Part shown: in pieces, positions 1 to 5,020 of the stretch | How positions within the stretch are numbered: the first letter of the stretch is position 1 | How the letters are laid out: every line of letters starts with the position of its first letter | Assembly (NCBI GenBank): GCA_031258915.1 | Contig: JAIRMD010000259.1 | Location: 1-5,020, forward strand | Direction of reading: 5' to 3' | DNA length: 5,020 bases | Source: Prevotellaceae bacterium | GTDB lineage: Bacteria > Bacteroidota > Bacteroidia > Bacteroidales > UBA932 | The notes under the pieces: model-generated | What the model was told of the DNA's origin: nothing | Database searches by the model: none | Seen by the model: the letters and a program-made list of their open reading frames with translations, nothing else | Translations under genes and position numbers: made by a program

Positions 1-97
1 CCAGCAGGGTGGATAAAAATCCCTCGAGCACCACAAAGTTGGCCTTTTGGCGTAGCAGGCGTTTGACTGCCCAGTCAAAGCGTACAAATTTTCCCAT
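1..97 (-). CDS. Rpn-family recombination-promoting nuclease / putative transposase, N-terminal fragment
   Basis: This is the first 32 codons of a gene that continues past the left edge. Reading from the ATG at 97-95, the protein starts MGKFVRFDWAVKRLL and continues through RQKANF, VVLEGF and LSTLL. The combination of FVRFDWA-KRLLR, KANF and LEGFL is the typical N-terminus of the Bacteroidota branch of Rpn-like proteins (PD-(D/E)XK nuclease family transposases, usually about 300 residues). Family knowledge: members of this superfamily, such as E. coli RpnA, are DNA endonucleases that stimulate RecA-independent recombination, and they often occur as many paralogues per genome. The catalytic residues lie outside the window, so activity cannot be judged. 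The start is chosen because the family motif begins directly after it. The upstream bases are AT-rich with no Shine-Dalgarno sequence, and a promoter box lies about 30 bases upstream. The gene is separated from susD by a terminator, so it is probably transcribed independently. Confidence 0.85.
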   Translation of the reverse strand, partial: MGKFVRFDWAVKRLLRQKANFVVLEGFLSTLL

Positions 98-127
98 CGC
101 TATACTTAATTTAGAATAATTTTCTTA

Positions 128-157
128 CAAAAATACTTCTTTTTGCGGATACTGCAA
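128..157 (-). promoter_or_regulatory. Bacteroidota-type promoter for the Rpn-family gene
   Basis: On the minus strand, 135-128 reads TATTTTTG, an exact match to the Bacteroidota -7 consensus TAnnTTTG. A TTG at 157-155 lies 19 bases further upstream, which fits the expected position of the -33 element (TTG/TTTG). Transcription would start near 120 and give a short AT-rich leader of about 20-25 bases before the ATG at 97. The assignment rests on consensus match, spacing and position only. AT-rich DNA produces such boxes by chance, but the location directly upstream of a gene and downstream of a terminator supports it. Confidence 0.55.
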
Positions 158-276
158 TGCTCATCCACAGGAAAATCCTTAGATTCCCAAGCGCAGACAA
201 TGAAAAAAAGGTTTTATTTTGGTATTTGGGAAAAAAACACAATGCTACGTCAAAGAGCATGGCTTTGCGGTAAGAA

Positions 277-329
277 GCCTAAAAAAAACCCTGACAGGGC
301 TTCAAGCCCTGTCAGGGTTATTTTTAGGC
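277..329 (-). terminator. Rho-independent terminator of the susCD unit
   Basis: A 53-base inverted repeat is centred on C303. The core, 287-319, is a perfect palindrome apart from its central base, with arms AACCCTGACAGGGC and GCCCTGTCAGGGTT. Pairing extends outward to 277/329 with a single A-A mismatch (286/320). Read on the minus strand, the GC-rich hairpin runs directly into eight T residues (288-281), the classic intrinsic-terminator form. The 5' arm begins one base after the susD TAG stop codon, so the hairpin ends the susC-susD transcript and insulates the Rpn gene. On the plus strand the hairpin is followed by TTATTTTT, so it may also work in that direction, although no plus-strand gene is present to need it. 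Confidence 0.9.
287..319. repeat. Nested palindrome: two inverted CCCTG-W-CAGGG units
   Basis: Each arm of the terminator is itself an 11-base palindrome around one central base: CCCTGACAGGG at 289-299 and CCCTGTCAGGG at 307-317, separated by GCTTCAAGC-type spacer bases (300-306). The sequence can therefore form one long hairpin or two small ones. The symmetry exceeds what a terminator requires and resembles dispersed intergenic palindromes, but only one copy is in the window, so repeat status is unproven. Confidence 0.5.
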
Positions 330-330
330 G

Positions 331-2328
331 CTAATTATAGCCCGGATTTTGGTAGCTGACTTTGTCGCCGTCCATGTTGTCCAGCTGCCCGGTGGGGATG
401 GGGCGCAGGTAAAGGTAGTTGTTGGGGCCATCGCCCAAGCTTTTAAATATGCGCTCTTGCGTTCTTTGCTCACCGCCTACCTTGTCGCACACGGTGTATT
501 CGCCTGCGATTTCCGCCCACTTTTGGGTACGGGCGAGGTCGTGCCAGCGGTAGCCCTCGCCAAAGTACTCGCGCGAGCGCTCCGCAAGGATAAAGTTGAT
601 GGCTGCATCCTCAGTTGCACTTTCCAAGTTGGGCGTGGCGGCGGTCATGTCGCTGCTGTAGTCATTCGTTTTGTCGGCGTTTGCCGCGTTGCAGAATTTC
701 CACTTTCCGGCGCGGGCGCGGATAACGTTAATCAGCTCCGTTGCGCTCTTACCGGCTACCGTCGTTGCGCCTTTCACGGCAGCTTCGGCGGCTATAAAGT
801 AGAGCTCCGAAAACTTGAGAATGTTGAACGGGCGCGTGCTCGCAACCTTGTCGTCGTTGTAGTCGGTTTTATTCTTGCGGTAGGCGCCCAGCTTCCACAG
901 CCCCGGGTATGCTCTTCCGGAGATTCTGCTTAGCGGCACCACCCAGCTGGCTACGCCGGGCCTGTAGCCAAGATCCCTATTGCTCTTGTAAACCTCGTTG
1001 GTGTAGTCAATGTCGCCGGGATCTTCGTCAAGGAAAGTAACTATCGAGTCGCCGGGGTTTACGGGCAGGTAGTTGGCGTTGTAGTACGTTACGTCGCCGG
1101 GGCCGCCCACCAAGTTCCACGTGCCGCGGTAAACCCGCACAAACGTTCCGTCGAAGCGGGTGTCCTTTTCCTTTTCGGCAAAAGTTTCCGTAAGGGCGTC
1201 AATGGTTGGCGCCATGGTTGACCACATACGGCTGAACGATTGCCCTGCCTGCACGTTGCGGATGAATGGGGATGCATTAGTCCACGTACCACTTGTAGAG
1301 CTGGTTCTGACTTCCTGAAAATACCATGTAACCGCCCACACAGCCTGATTTTGCGGGTTATAGTCAGGGTTAGTGTACGGGTCGCCGTCCCATCCGGTAA
1401 CGTTGCCTTCGTTGTACTTCGCGCTATTCTCCGTGTGGTCTGCCCATAGCATTATTTCGCTGTTGCGGTCGTTGGTTGCCACGTGCACGTCGTAGTAGGT
1501 GGGCTGCAAGGTGTAAGACCCCGGGGTGGCGATAGCTGTAGTCGCCACGTCGTAGGCCTTTTGGAAGCACTGCGCATCGGTCAGGCTGGCGTAGCTGCCA
1601 ACGCCTGCACGGGCGCACTCCGGGTACGTCTTGATACCCTTGTGGTTTTGTAGCCACCAGCCAAAGGTGAGGTAAGCCCTCGCCAGCGCGAGGCGTGCCA
1701 CGTTTTTGGTAACCGTTCCCGCCATGCGGGGGTTGTCGGGCAAATCGTTCACGGCCTGCTCCAGGTCGGGGAGTATCGATTTGCTGTACACCTCCGCCAC
1801 GGTGTTGCGGGTGCTAAAGAGCGTGGGGTTGGTGTTGAACTTCAGCTCTCCGCCGCCCAGGTCGAGAGGCACTCCGCCAAAGGACTGCGCCAGCAGGAAG
1901 TAGTAGAAGCCACGGAAAAACCGTGCTTCGGCAATCAGCGCAGGGTCTATTCCCGCAGCGGCGCCGTTCTCAATAACCCCGTTAGCGGAGTTAATGGCGC
2001 GGTAGGCCACGTTCCAGAGCACGTCGAATCGGCTGCTGGAGGCATCGAAGGTAGCCGCGCCGGCCAAGTCGGCCGATTTATGGTTGCCATCGGCCTGCGC
2101 ACCCAGGGTGTATTCGTCGGTGCCGGTTTCGCAGGCGTTGAAGTAGTACTGCTGCCCGAACAGCTCGCGTAGCGTGGTGTACAATCCTGTTACACCGCCC
2201 TTTACGCCGGTTTCGGTAGCAAAGAAAGCCGGGTCAAATTTATTGCGGGGCGTTTCTTCCAAAATTTTGGTGCACCCTATTGTGAGAAACAGGGTGGTAG
2301 CTGCTATTATGCTAAATGTATTTTTCAT
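331..2328 (-). CDS. SusD/RagB-family nutrient-binding outer-membrane lipoprotein
   Basis: This 665-residue surface lipoprotein is expected to cap the SusC transporter encoded just upstream and to bind the nutrient before import. The N-terminus MKNTFSIIAATTLFLTIGC is a lipoprotein signal peptide with the lipidated Cys at 19, followed by an acidic EE at 24-25, as is usual for exported Bacteroidota lipoproteins. SusD hallmarks follow in order: the TPR-like helix AEARFFRGFYYFLLAQSFGG (about 133-152), a second helix with ARLALARAYL (211-220), then the C-terminal SusD/RagB domain with FNILKFSELYFIAAEAA (501-517), INVIRARAG (533-541), ERSREYFGEGYRWHDLAR (583-600), RPIP (642-645) and the terminal QNPGYN. 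At 665 residues it is at the long end of the family (commonly 500-650). Its ATG lies 13 AT-rich bases after the susC stop with no Shine-Dalgarno sequence, so it is almost certainly co-transcribed with susC. The frame is intact. The substrate cannot be deduced: no enzyme genes are visible, and SusD sequence alone is a poor guide. Confidence 0.96.
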   Translation of the reverse strand: MKNTFSIIAATTLFLTIGCTKILEETPRNKFDPAFFATETGVKGGVTGLYTTLRELFGQQYYFNACETGTDEYTLGAQADGNHKSADLAGAATFDASSSRFDVLWNVAYRAINSANGVIENGAAAGIDPALIAEARFFRGFYYFLLAQSFGGVPLDLGGGELKFNTNPTLFSTRNTVAEVYSKSILPDLEQAVNDLPDNPRMAGTVTKNVARLALARAYLTFGWWLQNHKGIKTYPECARAGVGSYASLTDAQCFQKAYDVATTAIATPGSYTLQPTYYDVHVATNDRNSEIMLWADHTENSAKYNEGNVTGWDGDPYTNPDYNPQNQAVWAVTWYFQEVRTSSTSGTWTNASPFIRNVQAGQSFSRMWSTMAPTIDALTETFAEKEKDTRFDGTFVRVYRGTWNLVGGPGDVTYYNANYLPVNPGDSIVTFLDEDPGDIDYTNEVYKSNRDLGYRPGVASWVVPLSRISGRAYPGLWKLGAYRKNKTDYNDDKVASTRPFNILKFSELYFIAAEAAVKGATTVAGKSATELINVIRARAGKWKFCNAANADKTNDYSSDMTAATPNLESATEDAAINFILAERSREYFGEGYRWHDLARTQKWAEIAGEYTVCDKVGGEQRTQERIFKSLGDGPNNYLYLRPIPTGQLDNMDGDKVSYQNPGYN
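2272..2328 (-). other. Lipoprotein signal peptide of the SusD-like protein, up to lipidated Cys19
   Basis: Residues 1-19 show a single early Lys, a hydrophobic core (FSIIAATTLFLTI) and a Gly-Cys cleavage junction. The Cys codon is TGC at 2274-2272. The -3 position is Thr rather than the more usual Leu, with Leu at -4. Bacteroidota lipoboxes are known to be relaxed, so signal peptidase II processing is still expected. Confidence 0.85.
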
Positions 2329-2341
2329 AATTACTTATTTT

Positions 2342-5020
2342 TTAGAAAGTTAAACTTAAACCGAACAGATAATTCCGCGTAGCGGGCGTGTTGAAAGCCA
2401 CCACGGGCAAGCGGCTCGGGAAGTCAGCTGTAACGGCTTGGTTTTCGTTAGCAAACGAGTTTGTTTCCGGGTCCATGCCGCTTTCGCTGTGGTATGGCGA
2501 GAAGAGCACAAAGGGATTTTGCACGGTTGCGTAGAGCCTCAGCTTTCCAACGCCTGCATTTTTCAGCCACTTCCTGTTGACGTCGTAGCCCAGCGTAATG
2601 GCACGTATTTTCATGTAGGAGGCATCAAAGAGGGCAAGGGTGTTGCCGTACTTTGGGCCGTCGGAGCTTTGCATTCCGCCGGGGCGCGGGTACTTGGCTC
2701 CGGTGTTTTCGGGCGTCCAGTAGTCCACATCAATGTTATTCCGGCGGGTGGTCAGGTTGTTGAGGTAGCTGGTGCGCCCGTGTATGGTAGATATGAGTAG
2801 GCCGCCGCTCTTAAAGCTGCCTACTATGCTCAAGTCAAATCCCTTGTAGGCAAGGCGGGTGTTGAATCCGCCCTGAAAGTTCGGCTCAAGGCTCTGGGGT
2901 ACCCTGTCGTCGGCGTTGATGGCTCTTGCCGGCGTGCCGTCGGCGTTGTACTCGCCGTGGTATTCTACCTTAACCATTCCGACGTTTCCGTTCGGCTCAA
3001 GGATGCTGAGGTAGGGGTCGCCTTCCTGCCATAGCCCCACCTTCTTGTAGTCAAATACCACGTCGATGGGGTAGCCTACAAACCATGCGTTTCCTTCGTT
3101 CTTGTCCTGCCCGGAGGCGAGCGCCAGCAGCTCGTTGCGGTTGGCGTAGAAGTTTACGCCGGCCTCCCACGTAAAGCCGTTGAGGTTGTCGAGTATCACG
3201 CCGTTGAGCGAAAGCTCAAAGCCGTTGTTTTGGGTTTCGCCAATGTTGGCCATGTAGCCGGGCACGGCGGTTGTGCTGGGCAGGCTTACGCTCAGCAGGA
3301 TGTCCTTGGTGTGCTGGCGGTAGTACTCAATGCTACCGGACAGCCGCCGGTTGAGCACGGAGAAGTCCAGGCCGAAGTTCCACGTTTCGGTGTACTCCCA
3401 GCCGAGGTTTTCGTTGGGCAGCTCGGAAACGTAGTATCCGGTTGCGTATCCGCTTTCGTTGTCGCCAAAGTTGTAGTAGCGCGTGCTGAGCTGCCCGAGC
3501 GTCTTGTAGGGGTCAATGGCCTGGTTGGACGTTTCTCCATACCCCACGCGCACTTTGAGTGCGCTAAGCCAGCTGAAGTCCGACATAAAGCTTTCGCGGT
3601 GCAGGTTCCATCCGGCGGACATGGCGGGGTAGGTGTGCCACTTGTGCCCTTCCGCCAGCCGCGAGGATGCGTCGGAGCGCAAGGCAAGGCTCAGCATGTA
3701 GCGGTCGTCGTAGTCGTACATCACGCGCCCCATGTACGAAATCAAGCCCGAAACGGAGTAATTCTGGTTGGCCGGGTCGATAGTTTTCTCACCTTCGCCG
3801 TATCCCAGGTTGTAGTACTGGAAAATGTCGTAGGGGAAATCCCGCACCGAAATATCCGAGCGGTTGTAGTGGTTTTGCTCTGCGGAGTACATGGCTACTA
3901 CGTTTACGTGGTGTGCGCCGGCAAAGGTTCGGTCGTAGTTCAGCAGGTTCTCCATCGTCCAGTTGGTGGTAAGGGAATTGTTGATAGATGCCGACGAGGG
4001 CGCGTTGGGGTCGGTGGGGCTGGTAACGCCTATTCCCGTAAAGCCGCCGCCGGTGGTCATGCGGATGTTCAAGCCAAGGTTCATGCGGTAGCTCAAGCCC
4101 TCCACGCCGGGTATTTTCACCTCGCCAAAGAGGTTGTTGTACGAGCCCAAGGTCTTGCTTTCGCTCATCCACAGCTCTTTTACATCCTCAATCGTTTCCT
4201 TTGTCCAGACTTTGTAGGTTTCTGCCGAGTTGACTTTCACGGATCTTTTCAGGTTTCCGTCTGCGTCATAAGGGTCTGTTATTGCCGGCGTGCTCAGCAT
4301 ATCGCCTATGCTTATCTGGTTACCCTGCGAAAATCCGTAGGCGTTGTTTGAGGTCAAGCCAAAGCGGAAGTATTTTCCTACGCCCTGGTCAATGGCCGCG
4401 CGCAGCGAAATACGGTTGTACTGCTGCGTGGGCACCACCGCCTGCTCCTTGTAGAACGAGCCGCCAAACACGTAGCTGCCCTTTTCGGAGCCATTGGCAA
4501 CGCTCACGTCGTGGCTGGTAACCAGCCCCTGCCGGAAGAACAAGTCCTGCCAGTCGGTACTTACGTCGTCGCGCTGGTCTTCCGTGTTGGTCCACTTTGC
4601 GTTCTTTTGGTCCGGATACGCATCAATCGTCGCTGTTGCATCTTTGCGCAGCTGCACGAACGCAGGCCCATCCATCAGGGGGTACTTGATGGCGCTCTTC
4701 ACGCCGTAGTAGCCGTTGTAGGTAACCTGCGCCTCCTGCCCTGCCACGCCGCGGTTGGTGGTAATCAGAATCACGCCGTTTGCGCCGCGCGAGCCGTAGA
4801 TGGCCGTTGCGGAGGCATCCTTGAGGATGTCGATGCTCTTGATAGAGCTGGGGTCAACGTCGTTTACGGTGCCCGCAAAGGGAATGCCGTCCAACACAAT
4901 GAGCGGATCGTTGCTGGCCGTGAGCGAGCGCGTGCCGCGAATGCGGATTTGCATTGCGCCGCCGGGCTTGGTGGAGGTTTGCGTCATCTCCACGCCCGCA
5001 ATGCGCCCCTGCAAGGCCTG
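2342..5020 (-). CDS. SusC/RagA-family TonB-dependent outer-membrane transporter, 5'-truncated by the window edge
   Basis: The frame is open to the right edge and gives 892 visible residues starting QALQGRIAGVEM. No true start lies in the window: the TTG at 5014-5012 is an internal Leu codon of the conserved 'LQGR-AGV' segment. Full-length family members have about 1,000-1,100 residues, so the signal peptide, carboxypeptidase-regulatory-like domain, TonB box and start of the plug should lie beyond the edge. The plug shows IRIRGTRS, PLIVLDGIPF (visible residues 39-48) and the SusC/RagA signature, with IDILKDASATAIYGSRGANG followed by VILITT (about 63-88). The remainder is a 22-stranded-type beta barrel with family landmarks DVDYWTPENTGAKYPRP (764-780), MKIRAITLGYD (803-813) and LYATVQNPF, and a terminal Phe typical of a BAM recognition signal. 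The protein should import a SusD-captured nutrient using TonB-ExbBD energy. There is no frameshift. susD follows after 13 bases, so the two genes are co-transcribed; the promoter is outside the window. Confidence 0.97.
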   Translation of the reverse strand, partial: QALQGRIAGVEMTQTSTKPGGAMQIRIRGTRSLTASNDPLIVLDGIPFAGTVNDVDPSSIKSIDILKDASATAIYGSRGANGVILITTNRGVAGQEAQVTYNGYYGVKSAIKYPLMDGPAFVQLRKDATATIDAYPDQKNAKWTNTEDQRDDVSTDWQDLFFRQGLVTSHDVSVANGSEKGSYVFGGSFYKEQAVVPTQQYNRISLRAAIDQGVGKYFRFGLTSNNAYGFSQGNQISIGDMLSTPAITDPYDADGNLKRSVKVNSAETYKVWTKETIEDVKELWMSESKTLGSYNNLFGEVKIPGVEGLSYRMNLGLNIRMTTGGGFTGIGVTSPTDPNAPSSASINNSLTTNWTMENLLNYDRTFAGAHHVNVVAMYSAEQNHYNRSDISVRDFPYDIFQYYNLGYGEGEKTIDPANQNYSVSGLISYMGRVMYDYDDRYMLSLALRSDASSRLAEGHKWHTYPAMSAGWNLHRESFMSDFSWLSALKVRVGYGETSNQAIDPYKTLGQLSTRYYNFGDNESGYATGYYVSELPNENLGWEYTETWNFGLDFSVLNRRLSGSIEYYRQHTKDILLSVSLPSTTAVPGYMANIGETQNNGFELSLNGVILDNLNGFTWEAGVNFYANRNELLALASGQDKNEGNAWFVGYPIDVVFDYKKVGLWQEGDPYLSILEPNGNVGMVKVEYHGEYNADGTPARAINADDRVPQSLEPNFQGGFNTRLAYKGFDLSIVGSFKSGGLLISTIHGRTSYLNNLTTRRNNIDVDYWTPENTGAKYPRPGGMQSSDGPKYGNTLALFDASYMKIRAITLGYDVNRKWLKNAGVGKLRLYATVQNPFVLFSPYHSESGMDPETNSFANENQAVTADFPSRLPVVAFNTPATRNYLFGLSLTF

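Noticed and set aside
111..260. A 49-codon minus-strand frame (MLFDVALCFF...) in the spacer before the Rpn gene
   Set aside because: It has a clean ATG and stop but overlaps the likely promoter of the Rpn gene, is rich in Phe, Lys and Leu from AT-rich DNA, and resembles no family I know. It is kept only as a point for comparative testing.
251..267. Small inverted repeat CAAAG...CTTTG in the spacer
   Set aside because: Only five base pairs with a seven-base loop, which is expected by chance, and it has no T run or clear operator context.
143..334. A 63-codon plus-strand frame starting with TTG
   Set aside because: It begins beside the Rpn promoter, reads through both arms of the terminator palindrome and ends inside susD. 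The translation has no family resemblance.
349..933. A 194-codon open frame on the plus strand antisense to the 3' end of susD
   Set aside because: It is antisense to the conserved SusD C-terminal domain. The composition is Val/Ala-rich with no motif, no plausible start region and no promoter.
3230..4351. A 373-codon open frame on the plus strand antisense to susC
   Set aside because: It lies wholly inside the strongly supported susC frame. Its translation is low-complexity (rich in Val, Ala, Gly and His) with no recognisable domain, as expected from the mirror of GC-biased codons.
5012..5014. TTG as the start codon of the SusC-like gene
   Set aside because: The frame stays open to the window edge, and the upstream codons (Gln-Ala) extend the conserved plug segment. 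A start here would remove the signal peptide and TonB box, so the gene is truncated by the window, not short.

Overview
The window looks like chromosomal DNA from a member of the Bacteroidota, most likely Bacteroidales or a close relative. Three things point there: an adjacent SusC/SusD outer-membrane uptake pair, which is essentially confined to that phylum; a TAnnTTTG-type promoter box; and AT-rich start regions without Shine-Dalgarno sequences. I cannot name the genus. The coding DNA is fairly GC-rich, while the intergenic stretch at 98-330 is clearly AT-rich.

All genes lie on the minus strand, so transcription runs from the right edge to the left. A SusC-type TonB-dependent transporter fills 2342-5020. 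It has lost its 5' end at the right edge: signal peptide, carboxypeptidase-regulatory-like domain, TonB box and first part of the plug. Thirteen bases after its stop codon a complete SusD-type surface lipoprotein begins (331-2328). A strong hairpin terminator (277-329) starts one base past the susD stop codon and closes this transcription unit. A spacer with a good Bacteroidota-type promoter (about 128-157) follows, then the first 32 codons of an Rpn-family nuclease/putative transposase gene (1-97), which runs off the left edge.

SusC and SusD should act together: the lipoprotein caps the extracellular face of the TonB-driven barrel and captures a nutrient, probably an oligosaccharide or peptide, which the barrel imports. 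No glycoside hydrolase, peptidase or regulator is visible, so the substrate cannot be inferred. The Rpn gene appears to be a separate, independently transcribed neighbour.

I found no convincing new multi-gene system. The points most worth a second look are the nested perfect palindrome used as the terminator and the possibility that the leader of the Rpn gene is a repeated or mobile segment.
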